DNA from: Malikia granosa
GTDB taxonomy: Bacteria > Pseudomonadota > Gammaproteobacteria > Burkholderiales > Burkholderiaceae_C
Assembly: GCF_002980595.1 (NCBI RefSeq)
Contig: NZ_PVLQ01000053.1
Coordinates: 1 to 41,979 of the forward strand
DNA length: 41,979 nt
Direction: 5' to 3'
Within the stretch, counting starts at the first letter, position 1. Each line of letters starts with the position of its first letter. Positions 32,052-40,440 of the stretch are shown here, one piece after another. Below the pieces are notes generated by a model that ran no database searches, was not told where the DNA came from, and saw nothing but the letters and a program-made list of their open reading frames with translations. The position numbers were made by a program, and so were the translations under genes.

Positions 32052-32334
32052 AACTTCAGGCCAGGGGCTGCGCCGAAGTGCCATCGTGCACCAGGCAGTG
32101 GCGTTCACGCTGCTCGACCCCCATGTCTATCTGGACATGGGGCTGCTGGTCGGCACCCTGGGTACCCAGCAGCCGATGCCGCTGCAGGGCTGGTTCGTCG
32201 TGGGTGCCGGCACCGCCAGCCTGTTCTGCTTCAGCTTGCTCGGCTTCGGTGCCCGCCGGCTGGCACCCTGGTTCGCCAGGCCGCGGGCAGGCCCCGCTGG
32301 CGGCCCACTGGCGCCAGCAAGCGCTGCGGGCTGA
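32052..32334 (+). pseudogene. argO/LysE-type amino-acid exporter, C-terminal remnant
   Basis: The plus strand from about 32052 reads LRRSAIVHQAVAFTLLDPHV, then YLDMGLLVGTLGTQQP, and continues GWFVVGAGTASLFCFSLLGFGARRLAPWFARPRA. These are the last membrane segments of LysE-family arginine exporters (typically TLLNPHVYLDTVLLVG). The first half of the gene is missing; a stop lies immediately upstream in frame, and the C-terminus is also replaced by a short unrelated tail. It is a non-functional partner of the argP remnant. Confidence 0.75.
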
Positions 32335-32378
32335 TCGTGCGCAGACAGGACAGTGCCGGAACCGCTAAAGTCCTGTCC

Positions 32379-32969
32379 ATGTCATCACCAGCCACCATGC
32401 CCGAACATTTCACGCCCGTCCCGCTGGACAAGTGCTACCGCCTGATGAACCACGGCCCCACGGTGCTGGTGTCAGCCCGCCACGACGGGACGGACAACGT
32501 GATGGCCGCCGCCTGGGCCGGCGTGCTCGACTACGGCGACGTTCCCAAGGTGACGGTGGTACTGGACAAGGCCACCCGCACCCGCGAGCTGATCGAGGCC
32601 AGTGGCTGCTTTGCGCTGCAGCTGCCCTGCGTGGCCCAGGCCCAGCTGACCGTGGCGGTTGGCACGCACAGCGCCAAGCAGATGCCCGACAAGCTCAGCC
32701 GGCTTGGCGTGCCCATCTTCAACGCTCCCGGGCATGAGCTGCCCCTGGTGCAGGGCTGCGTCGGCTGGCTGATCTGCCGCCTGCTGCCCGAGCTGCACAA
32801 TCAGCAGGCCTACGACCTTTTCATCGGCCAGGTGGAAGCCGCCTGGGCCGACGAGCGGGTGTTCTGCCAGGGACGTTGGCATTTCGACGCGGCCCCGGAC
32901 GAGCTGCGCACGCTGCACCATGTCGCCGGTGGCCAGTTCATCGTGGCCGGAAAAACCGTGCAGGGGTGA
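32379..32969 (+). CDS. Flavin reductase-like, FMN-binding split-barrel protein
   Basis: A 196-residue protein of the flavin reductase-like family. It has PVPLDKCYRLMNHGPTVLVSA at the start, NVMAAAWAGVLDYGDVPKVTVVLDKATRT in the flavin-binding barrel, and CFALQLPCVAQAQLT in the middle. It probably binds FMN and reduces flavin or another small acceptor with NAD(P)H. The ATG at 32379 is just beyond the argO remnant; an upstream in-frame start would read through that remnant. It appears to be a single-gene unit, and no monooxygenase partner is nearby. Confidence 0.82.
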   Translation: MSSPATMPEHFTPVPLDKCYRLMNHGPTVLVSARHDGTDNVMAAAWAGVLDYGDVPKVTVVLDKATRTRELIEASGCFALQLPCVAQAQLTVAVGTHSAKQMPDKLSRLGVPIFNAPGHELPLVQGCVGWLICRLLPELHNQQAYDLFIGQVEAAWADERVFCQGRWHFDAAPDELRTLHHVAGGQFIVAGKTVQG

Positions 32970-33075
32970 GCCTGCCGGGCGGCCGAAGAAGATGCACCAA
33001 ACCCAGGCTGCAAACGCCTGGCTCCAAGCATGCATTGCGCGGGTGGTCCGGTGGTCCGCGCCGCGACCGGCTGGC

Positions 33076-33336
33076 TCAGACCTTGGCGCTGTGCTCGCAG
33101 TCTTCCCAAGGCAGCACCTGGCAGCCGCAGCCAGCGACAACCGGACCGCCCGTGACGACTGGCCCGTTCGACTGCCCCGAGCTGGGGGATCTGGGCGAGT
33201 CGCTGATCCAGCGCGCGAACGGCGTCAGATTGGCCACGTTCTGGATGTACCAGCATTTCTTCTTCGGGTCCCAGCGCGCGCCGAGCGCCTTGGCTTCGTC
33301 CTTCTCGGCGAAGGGAGTCTTGAGGTTGATCCGCAT
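33076..33336 (-). CDS. DUF5710 domain protein with C-terminal cysteines
   Basis: An 86-residue protein. Residues 1-44 match the DUF5710 domain: MRINLKTPFAEKDEAKALGA, then RWDPKKKCWYIQ. This module is also found at the ends of DNA primases, topoisomerases and phage/plasmid proteins. The rest is a short linker and a CGCQVLPWEDCEHS segment (Cys70, 72, 80, His82) that might bind zinc. The start at 33336 is chosen because the domain begins there; the longer frame to 33483 has no similarity. A nucleic-acid-related role is possible, but the function is not known. Confidence 0.72.
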   Translation of the reverse strand: MRINLKTPFAEKDEAKALGARWDPKKKCWYIQNVANLTPFARWISDSPRSPSSGQSNGPVVTGGPVVAGCGCQVLPWEDCEHSAKV

Positions 33337-33586
33337 TCCGCTATTGTCGGGGGCAGATCGCATGGCTGATGGCCGGAGGTGGTCGCTGCTGCCAAACAAC
33401 GGGGTCAGATTTCCAGTGGCGGCCAGCGCCGTGGTTGCATGACTGGGCCTGGTACCCGGTGAATCCCCAGCCGACGTGGCCAAGCTTGTGGAAAAGTACG
33501 GAAAAGATCAGGCAAGTCCTTGTTTCGATTCGCCTTTCATGCGGCGCTCAAAAAACAGGCAAGCATGGCCTTGCTAGGATGGCGGC

Positions 33587-34222
33587 ATGTGCAGCCATTA
33601 CCAAGCCACCATCGATCCCGAGCTCTACCGCCGGCACTTTGGCGTCGAACTGCCAGAGGGTGCCGAGCAGCATGACCTGTGGCCGGGCCATGGGGGCAGT
33701 TTCATCCGTCGGCCGCGCCCCGAGGATCATGGCGGCGCTCCACCCGAGCGCGAGGCGATGGCCGGCTTGTTCGGCCTGATCCCGCACTGGGCCAAGGATT
33801 CGACGATCTCGCGCCGCACCTACAACGCACGCAGCGAGACGGTAGCCGAGAAGCCCAGCTACCGGGACGCCTGGCGGCTTGGACGGCGTTGCATCATCCC
33901 GGCCGATGCAATCTTCGAGCCCGACTGGCGCAGCGGCAAGGCGGTAGCGACGCGGATCGCGCGCGCCGACGGCAAGCCGATGGGGTTGGCCGGCATCTGG
34001 ACCGGCTGGCGCTCGCCCGATGGCCGCATCGTGCGCAGCTACAGCATGCTGACCATCAACGCCGACGATCATCCCTTGATGCGGCAGTTCCACAAGCCGC
34101 AGGACGAGAAGCGCATAGTGGTGATCCTGCCGGATGAGCGCCACCACGACTGGCTGCATGCGCCACTGGGGCACGCAGCCGGTTTCCTGCAGCAGTATCC
34201 GGCGGAATGGATGAGCTCATAG
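33587..34222 (+). CDS. SRAP-family protein (YedK/HMCES-type abasic-site shield)
   Basis: A 211-residue SOS-response-associated peptidase-like protein. Cys2 directly follows the initiator Met and becomes the N-terminal nucleophile that cross-links to abasic sites in single-stranded DNA. Other active-site residues are Asn80 and Glu84 in YNARSET, Glu111 in AIFEPDW and His161 in ADDHPLM. The WAK/GLIPHW block lies near residue 65. It protects stalled forks from abasic lesions. I see no clear LexA box in the 250 bases upstream. Confidence 0.93.
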   Translation: MCSHYQATIDPELYRRHFGVELPEGAEQHDLWPGHGGSFIRRPRPEDHGGAPPEREAMAGLFGLIPHWAKDSTISRRTYNARSETVAEKPSYRDAWRLGRRCIIPADAIFEPDWRSGKAVATRIARADGKPMGLAGIWTGWRSPDGRIVRSYSMLTINADDHPLMRQFHKPQDEKRIVVILPDERHHDWLHAPLGHAAGFLQQYPAEWMSS

Positions 34223-34387
34223 ACAGGAGCTGCGCAGCCATGGCGCACCTGGGACTTGGGGCATGCTGGGTGATTGCTTGAGGTCTGCAACTATCACACC
34301 GATTGAATCATTTGGCTGATGCTGGTTGAGGCTGGAAGCTGCATTGCTAAGCAGGATTGTCGGCTGGCTGCAGTCGAACCGAAGTGG

Positions 34388-35057
34388 TCAATCAACCGGC
34401 GAGCACCTTTGGCCCGCCTTGATATGCGGGATGGCGACGCCAGGATCGAAGAGAAATTCTAACTGCCCTGCAAGCAGGTCGTTCAGCGCGGGTGCTGCAC
34501 CACGGTACGGAACATGTATAGCAAATACCTTCGCTTGAGACTTCATCATCTCTGCAGCCAGATGCGGCGAGCTGCCATTGCCGGGAGAACCGAATGACAA
34601 CTTTCCCGGCTTGGCCCGGATATGGGCAAGAAATCCTGTGGCGTCTTTGGCTGGAAAGCTCGTCAAAGTCACCAGAAAGACGAGAACACGTGCTGCAGTT
34701 GCGACCGGCACCAGATCCTTGGTGGGATCGAACGGCATTTTCGGATAGATGTGCGGATTGACCGATACCATGCCACCCGAGCTCATCAACAGCGTATAGC
34801 CGTCTGGCGGCGCTTTTGCCACCGCCTCGCCGCCAATGTTGCTGCCCGCGCCACTCTTGTTCTCCACCACCACGGGTTGGCCAAGCGCTTCTTGCAAAGG
34901 CTGCGTCAGCGAACGGGCGATCTGGTCCGCAGCGCCGCCGGGCGGGAAGTTAACGATGATCTTGATGGGTTTGGAAGGCCATGCATTCGCCGAATGCCAA
35001 CCCGGGCAGCGCAAGGGACAGCGCTGCCAGAGCAGGCCATCCACGCATGCCGCGCAT
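34388..35057 (-). pseudogene. Bug-family solute-binding protein, frameshifted and truncated
   Basis: The mature-protein frame reads WPSKPIKIIVNFPPGGAADQ, SGAGSNIGGEAVA and HVPYRGAAPALNDLLAGQLEFLFD, clear Bug family. It stops about 100 residues early (IKAGQRCSPVD, TGA at 34388). The signal peptide (MRGMRGWPALAALSLALPGLA, ATG at 35057) lies in a different frame that ends at a TAA at 34950, so a frameshift separates it from the mature part near 34985-34995. With both faults the gene is dead. It is the last remnant downstream of the benzoylformate-type operon, and a complete Bug gene stands right beside it. Confidence 0.88.
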
Positions 35058-35273
35058 GCCGCTCGACTGTAATGCGAGAAGAAGAAATGTTGTTCACGTG
35101 TGTGTTCAAGGAGTTGGTTGCGCGAGGGCTCTTTGTCATCGGCGGCGCAGGCACCGCTTGCGGGTGCTGCAGCGTTGAAACAATGGCGGTGATTCTCGGC
35201 CGATCTCACCGCCTCTAAGCACGGCCGTCGACCCGAACAGAACGGCAGTTATGGCGGCCGTAGCCCGTCGAAC

Positions 35274-36248
35274 TCAATCCAGCGATATGTTGCGATCGCG
35301 GATCAGACGTGGCCAGAACTGGCCCTCCTGGGCCCAATGCTTCTGCATAGCGATGGGGTCGGAGGGCGTCGCCTCGATCCCCATGGTGGCGAACTGGGTG
35401 CGCACGGGATCGGACTGGATGGCCTTCTGCAGCTCGGTGCTGAGCTTGGCGACGATGTTCTTGGGCGTGGACGACGGAACGACAAGGCCTTGCCACGCCA
35501 CCGCCTCAATGTCCGTGTAGCCCAATTCCATCAGGGTCGGCACGTCGGGCATGGACGCCAGGCGCGACTTGGAAAAGGTGGCCAGCGGCTTGAGCTTCCC
35601 GGCCTTCATCATCTGCATGCCCGCGGCCGAGTCCACGACCATCAACGGTAGCTGCCCACCCACCACGTCCTGAATGGCGGGCGCCGCACCACGATAGGCG
35701 ACGTGCACCAGGTCCAGGTTGTTGCGGGCCTTGAGCATCTCCATAGCAAGGTGGTGCGGGCTTCCGACGCCCGGGGTGGCAAAGCTGAGCTTGCCAGGGC
35801 TGGCTTTCGCGGCAGCGAGCAACGCCTTCGCGTCGACATAGCCGGCGTTCGGGTTGACAGCTAGCAGCAGCGGGAACCGCGCCATCATGCCAATGGAGGT
35901 GAAGTCCTTCTGAGGATCGTAGGAGAGCTTCTTGAACAGTGCTGTGTTGAACACCAGCGTGCCGTTGTCAGCAGTGAACACGGTATAGCCATCACCGGGC
36001 GACTTGGCCACATTCTCGGAGGCGATTACCGTGGCGCCACCAGGCTTGTTGTCAATCAGCACGGGCTGGCCGAGCTGCGTGGATAACTGGGTGCCGATGG
36101 CGCGAGCTAGCGCGTCCGAGCCCCCGCCGGCCGCATAGGCCACGACCCAGCGCACCGGTTTGGAGGGGTAGTTGTCGGCCTGGGCCACGCCAAGGCAGCT
36201 GCTGGCCAGGAGGGCGCCGGCTATCAAGAGGGAACGTCGAGTACGCAT
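35274..36248 (-). CDS. Bug-family periplasmic solute-binding protein
   Basis: A 324-residue TctC-type binding protein. A signal peptide (MRTRRSLLIAGALLASSCLG, cut after AQA) is followed by YPSKPVRWVVAYAAGGGSDA, DNKPGGATVIASENV and HVAYRGAAPAIQDVVGGQ in the expected order. It begins 37 bases after the ketopantoate-reductase-like gene and is the fourth gene of the operon, so it probably supplies the operon's substrate, likely a carboxylate. No TctAB membrane genes are present, so the transporter's membrane part is encoded elsewhere or the protein acts in sensing. Confidence 0.92.
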   Translation of the reverse strand: MRTRRSLLIAGALLASSCLGVAQADNYPSKPVRWVVAYAAGGGSDALARAIGTQLSTQLGQPVLIDNKPGGATVIASENVAKSPGDGYTVFTADNGTLVFNTALFKKLSYDPQKDFTSIGMMARFPLLLAVNPNAGYVDAKALLAAAKASPGKLSFATPGVGSPHHLAMEMLKARNNLDLVHVAYRGAAPAIQDVVGGQLPLMVVDSAAGMQMMKAGKLKPLATFSKSRLASMPDVPTLMELGYTDIEAVAWQGLVVPSSTPKNIVAKLSTELQKAIQSDPVRTQFATMGIEATPSDPIAMQKHWAQEGQFWPRLIRDRNISLD

Positions 36249-36285
36249 GGTTGTCTCCGGTTTTGAGGAAAAATAGAAAGAAAGC

Positions 36286-37248
36286 TCAATGGATGACCGA
36301 GCCTGCGGGCGCGGTGCCGGCCTGGCGGGCCTGCACGAGCCGCACGATCTGCAACAAAGTGCGCGTGCAAGGAACGGGAATGTCGTGTGCTGCTGCGGCA
36401 GCCACCACGGCGCCGTTGATGGATTCGATTTCGGTGCGTCGGCCCGCCAGCACGTCCTGCAGCATCGAAGGCTTGTGACCCACGTGCCGCCCAATCGCAT
36501 CTGCCACTCGCGCCTTGCAGGCATCAGCATGGACCGTAACGCCCTGCGCCTGCGCGACGGCCAGGACCTCGTCGACCACGCAAAAGGCCAAAGCCGGTCC
36601 ATCGTCGATCGCGCCGAGCTGGTCCACCGTGCACTGGGTGGCGGTGCAGATGCTGTTGAGGGCAGCGTTGAAAGCCACCTTCTCCCAGATGGCGGTCCAC
36701 ACCGCCGCATCCACGGTGCAGGCCAGGCCGGCTTCGTCGAGCGCTTGTGCCACAGTAGCCACGAAAGGCCGGTCGCGGCCGTCCGCCGACATAAGGCGCA
36801 CGACGCCCTGTCCATGCGAGTGCACATGACCAGGCCCCACGAGGTCTGCGGGCCATGTCGTCACGCCGAGGAGGATGCGCCCTAGTGCGGCGTGCTGGCT
36901 TATGACCTCCACATTGCCCAGGCCGTTCTGCAGTGACAGCACGTGTGTCTCTGGACCGATCAGGTGGGCCACGCCGGCCAGTGCGCTGGCGGTGTGCAGT
37001 GTCTTGGTGAACACGAGCACCAGATCTGGCACGCCGTCGGCCTCATCCGGTCGGCACGCGCGCAGTGCGCGGATGTGGCGGTCACTCTGGTCAGTGTGCA
37101 GCCGGAGCCCCTGCGACTGGATAGCTTGTAGATGGGCGGCATTCACGTCGACTAGCGTTACCTCGTGGCCTCGCTCGGCCAGCAAGCCACCGAAGAGTGA
37201 GCCCATGGCGCCAGCGCCGACCACCGTGATCTTCATGCGGTTCGTCAT
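36286..37248 (-). CDS. Ketopantoate-reductase-family dehydrogenase
   Basis: A 320-residue protein. Its Rossmann motif VVGAGAMGSLFGG (9-21) binds NADP(H)/NAD(H). The conserved catalytic-lysine block WEKVAFNAALNSICT and the C-terminal RTEIESINGAVV are typical of PanE-like enzymes. Family members reduce 2-oxo acids to D-2-hydroxy acids; besides PanE they include D-mandelate dehydrogenases. It starts one base after the aldehyde dehydrogenase stop. Between a benzoylformate-decarboxylase-like gene and a Bug gene, a catabolic role oxidising a D-2-hydroxy acid is more likely than pantothenate synthesis. The substrate is inferred from context. Confidence 0.85.
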   Translation of the reverse strand: MTNRMKITVVGAGAMGSLFGGLLAERGHEVTLVDVNAAHLQAIQSQGLRLHTDQSDRHIRALRACRPDEADGVPDLVLVFTKTLHTASALAGVAHLIGPETHVLSLQNGLGNVEVISQHAALGRILLGVTTWPADLVGPGHVHSHGQGVVRLMSADGRDRPFVATVAQALDEAGLACTVDAAVWTAIWEKVAFNAALNSICTATQCTVDQLGAIDDGPALAFCVVDEVLAVAQAQGVTVHADACKARVADAIGRHVGHKPSMLQDVLAGRRTEIESINGAVVAAAAAHDIPVPCTRTLLQIVRLVQARQAGTAPAGSVIH

Positions 37249-37249
37249 G

Positions 37250-38713
37250 TCAGAACGGGTAGTGGCGTTCGGCGGTCTGCACCGTGATCCAGCGTAGCTC
37301 GGTGAACGAGTCGATGCCTGCGCGGCCGCCGAAATGGCCGTAGCCGGACTCCTTCACGCCGCCGAACGGCATCTGCGGCTCGTCGTGCACGGTCGGCGAA
37401 TTGATGTGGCAGATGCCCGACTCGATGCGCTGGGCCACGTTCCAGGCTTTAGCCACATCGCGGCTGAAGACCGCGGCAGACAGGCCGAAGGCGTTGTCGT
37501 TGGCGCAGGCGACAGCTGCGTCCACCCCGTCCACGCGCACAATGGGCTTGACCGGCCCGAAGCTCTCTTCCTGATAGATCAGCATGTCGGGGGTCACGTG
37601 GTCGAGCAGCGTGGCAGGCATCAAGGTCGAGTCCGCCTTGCCGCCGCATACCAGCTTGGCGCCCTTGGCTAGTGCGTCGTCAATCAGTGCGTTGCAACGC
37701 TCCACGGTGCGCATGTCGACCACCGAGCCCAGCACCACGGGACCCTTGCGCGGATCTCCCAGGGGCAGTGCCTGCGCCTTGGCGGCGAGCTTGGCCACGA
37801 AAGCGTCAGCGATCTTCGCGTCTACGATGATGCGCTCGGTCGACATGCAGATCTGACCCGAGTTAGCGAAGGCGCCAAAGGCCGCGCCATTGACGGCAGC
37901 ATCCAGGTCCGCATCTTCGAGCACCAGCAAAGGGGCCTTGCCGCCCAGTTCGAGCACTGCCGGCTTGAGGTGCCTGGCGCACAGCGCGGCGATGATCCTG
38001 CCCACGCGCGTGGAGCCGGTGAAGTTGATGCGGCGCACCGCAGGGTGCGCAACCATGGCCTCGACAACGGCGCCGGCATCGGCCGGGTCGTTGGTCACGA
38101 AGTTCACTACGCCCGGCGGCAGCCCCGCCTCCTGCAAGGCTTCAATGATCAGGCCGTGGGTGGCCGGTGAAAGCTCGGAGCCCTTGAGCACTACGGTGTT
38201 GCCACAGGCCAGCGGCGTGGCCACGGCGCGCACACCCAGTATCACAGGTGCATTCCACGGTGCCATGCCCAGGACCACGCCCGCGGGCTGGCGCACGGCC
38301 ATGGCCAAGCTGCCCGGCACATCGGAGGGGATGACCTCACCGCCGACCTGGGTGGTCAGCGCGGCAGCCTCCTGCAGCATGCCGGCCGCCACGTGCACAT
38401 TGAAGCCTGCCCAGATAGCCGAGCTGCCGGTTTCCGCCGCCATGGCGGCCGTGAAAGCGTCGGCCTTGGCTTCCAACGCCGCAGCCGCCTTGAGCAGCAG
38501 GCCACGGCGGGCGCTGGGGCCCATGCGCGACCAGGCTGGGAAGGCTCCGCTTGCGGCTTCGACCGCGCGCACGGCATCGGCTGCGGAGGCGGCGGGGGCC
38601 AGCGTGGCGACTTCGCCGTCCAGCGGGTTGTGTCGTTCGAAGAAGCGCCCTTGACTGGCCAGGCATTTTTCGCCGTTGATGAGGAGTTGTATCTGCTGCA
38701 TATGTGTCTCCAT
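37250..38713 (-). CDS. Aldehyde dehydrogenase (benzaldehyde/vanillin/salicylaldehyde dehydrogenase-like)
   Basis: A 487-residue NAD(P)-dependent aldehyde dehydrogenase. It has the APWNAPVILG block (151-160), FTGSTRVG (231-238), the catalytic Glu255 in LELGGKAP, Cys289 in NSGQICMST and the closing PFGGVKESGYGHFGG. Its overall pattern is nearer to aromatic-aldehyde dehydrogenases than to betaine or succinate-semialdehyde enzymes. It lies between a thiamine-dependent decarboxylase that would release an aromatic aldehyde and a dehydrogenase one base downstream, so it probably oxidises benzaldehyde or a ring-substituted form to the acid. Confidence 0.92.
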   Translation of the reverse strand: METHMQQIQLLINGEKCLASQGRFFERHNPLDGEVATLAPAASAADAVRAVEAASGAFPAWSRMGPSARRGLLLKAAAALEAKADAFTAAMAAETGSSAIWAGFNVHVAAGMLQEAAALTTQVGGEVIPSDVPGSLAMAVRQPAGVVLGMAPWNAPVILGVRAVATPLACGNTVVLKGSELSPATHGLIIEALQEAGLPPGVVNFVTNDPADAGAVVEAMVAHPAVRRINFTGSTRVGRIIAALCARHLKPAVLELGGKAPLLVLEDADLDAAVNGAAFGAFANSGQICMSTERIIVDAKIADAFVAKLAAKAQALPLGDPRKGPVVLGSVVDMRTVERCNALIDDALAKGAKLVCGGKADSTLMPATLLDHVTPDMLIYQEESFGPVKPIVRVDGVDAAVACANDNAFGLSAAVFSRDVAKAWNVAQRIESGICHINSPTVHDEPQMPFGGVKESGYGHFGGRAGIDSFTELRWITVQTAERHYPF

Positions 38714-38734
38714 GGGTGGGAAAGAAAGGGCGGC

Positions 38735-40393
38735 TCAGGCCACGACGAGTTCGATCAGGCAGGGCCCTGGGTGCGTCAGCGCGCTTTCCAGCGCGTGGCG
38801 CAGCACCTCAGGCCGGTCGACGCGCTGGCCCGGCAGACCGTGGCCCTTGGCCAGCGCAACGAAGTCCAGGCCCTCTAGGTCGGTGCCCTCGGGCTTGTCA
38901 CCAGGCGCATAGCCGAACACGGGCGCGAAGTCCTGCAGAGCGGCGTAGCGCTGGTTGTTCAGGATGATGAAGCTGATAGGCAGCTTCAGCTTGGAGGCCG
39001 TGAACAGGGCCTGGATCGCGTAGAGGCTGGAGCCGTCGCCGATCAGCGCGATGACGCGGCCTGGCAGGCCAAGCTTCTGGCGACCGAGTGCCACGCCGAT
39101 GGCAGCCGGCATGCCATGCCCCAGCCCGCCGCTGGCCATGGTGTAGAAAGAGTCGGAGCCCCGCATCGGTAGGCACGCCTGCATGACGCCGCGCGAGCCA
39201 GGCGCTTCCTCGACCACCACGTCATCAGGGCCGCGAGCTGCATCCAGTGTCTGCAGCACGAATGCCACGGACATCGGCATGGACGGCTCGGCCTGCGGTG
39301 CCTGACGACGGGGTTCCGGTGTCGTGCGGGGAGTGGTCGGTGCCGGCGCGGCCAGCAGCGCGGCGACGGCAAGGTGCACGCTGGACAGAATGCCCGTGCC
39401 CGCGGGCGTCCAGGCCGCCACCTGCGGATCGTCGACGACCTGCCACAGGTCTGTGCCGACCGGAACGTGGGGACCCTGGCCTTCCACGTGGTAGCTGAAG
39501 GCTGGCGCCCCGAGCACGACTACGAGGTCGTGGCCTGCCAGCGCTTCGACGATGCGCTCGCGCATCGCGGGCAGAAAGCCCGAGAACAGCCGGTGCTTCT
39601 CCGGGAAGCCGCAGCGCGCGCTCATCGGGGCCGTGTAGACGGCTGCCTGGTGCCGCTCGGCCAGTGCCACTACCGCATTGACAGCGTCGTCGCGGTCCAC
39701 TCCTGCACCGACCACGAAGGCCGGGCGCTGGCTGCGGTCCAGTGCCTGCACGAGTTGCGCCAACATGGCCGGATCAGGCGACACCGTATGGCTCACCTGG
39801 CGGACCGGTACCCAGTCGGTATGGCGGTCCCAATCGTCTGCGGGGATGGATATGAACACCGGGCCGCAGGGCGCCTGCATGGCGATCTGGTAGGCACGCA
39901 GCAATGCAAGAGGCACGTCCTCGGCGCGCGCTGGCTCGATAGCCCATTTCACGTACGGCCGTGGCAACTCGGTAGCCTGGCTAGCCGACAGGAAGGGATC
40001 GAAGGGCAGGATGGAGCGCGCCTGCTGACCGGCCGTCACGATCATCGGCGTCTGGTTCCTGAATGCAGTGAAGATGTTGCCCATCGCGTGCCCTACCCCG
40101 GCGGCCGAATGCAGGTTGACCATGGAAGCATTGCGCGTGGCCTGCGCGTAGCCGTCCGCCATGCCGACCACCACGGACTCCTGCAGGCCCAGCACATAGC
40201 GAAAGTCCTTGGGAAAGTCGCGGAACATGGGGAGTTCCGTCGAACCTGGGTTGCCGAAAACGGTGTCGATGCCGAGGTCGCGCATCAGGCGCAGGAAGGC
40301 CTCGCGCACGGTGGGACGGTTGCTGGTGTCAGTGGGCATGGTGTTGTGGGCGATGGGTGTCGAAGTACGCACAGTGTCGAGAACCTGAGACAT
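38735..40393 (-). CDS. mdlC: Benzoylformate decarboxylase-like ThDP enzyme
   Basis: A 552-residue thiamine-diphosphate enzyme with high similarity to benzoylformate decarboxylase. It has the active-site serine in FGNPGSTELP, the cofactor glutamate in LQESVVVGMADG, the catalytic His in LHSAAGVGHAMGN, a second His in FPEKHRLFSG, and the ThDP motif GDGSSLYAIQALFTASKL ending in NN. In the well-known Pseudomonas enzyme the same residues convert benzoylformate to benzaldehyde and CO2. Two starts are possible: the ATG at 40393, and a more family-like one at 40339. It opens the operon, with a LysR gene divergent across a palindrome. Other 2-oxo acids are possible substrates. Confidence 0.87.
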   Translation of the reverse strand: MSQVLDTVRTSTPIAHNTMPTDTSNRPTVREAFLRLMRDLGIDTVFGNPGSTELPMFRDFPKDFRYVLGLQESVVVGMADGYAQATRNASMVNLHSAAGVGHAMGNIFTAFRNQTPMIVTAGQQARSILPFDPFLSASQATELPRPYVKWAIEPARAEDVPLALLRAYQIAMQAPCGPVFISIPADDWDRHTDWVPVRQVSHTVSPDPAMLAQLVQALDRSQRPAFVVGAGVDRDDAVNAVVALAERHQAAVYTAPMSARCGFPEKHRLFSGFLPAMRERIVEALAGHDLVVVLGAPAFSYHVEGQGPHVPVGTDLWQVVDDPQVAAWTPAGTGILSSVHLAVAALLAAPAPTTPRTTPEPRRQAPQAEPSMPMSVAFVLQTLDAARGPDDVVVEEAPGSRGVMQACLPMRGSDSFYTMASGGLGHGMPAAIGVALGRQKLGLPGRVIALIGDGSSLYAIQALFTASKLKLPISFIILNNQRYAALQDFAPVFGYAPGDKPEGTDLEGLDFVALAKGHGLPGQRVDRPEVLRHALESALTHPGPCLIELVVA

Positions 40394-40422
40394 CCTGACA
40401 ACAATATGAGCTTACTAAGTGA

Positions 40423-40439
40423 TATTGGATAATCCAATA
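40423..40439. promoter_or_regulatory. Perfect LysR-type palindrome TATTGGA-TAA-TCCAATA
   Basis: Seven-base perfect arms (40423-40429 and 40433-40439) around TAA lie in the 47-base gap between the divergent decarboxylase and LysR genes, touching the LysR start codon at 40441. It is the probable binding site of that regulator. It would give autorepression and, with coinducer, activation of the decarboxylase operon. Confidence 0.7.
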
Positions 40440-40440
40440 A

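Noticed and set aside
33337-33586. LexA box before the SRAP gene
   Set aside because: No CTGT-N8-ACAG-type site can be found in the 250 bases upstream.
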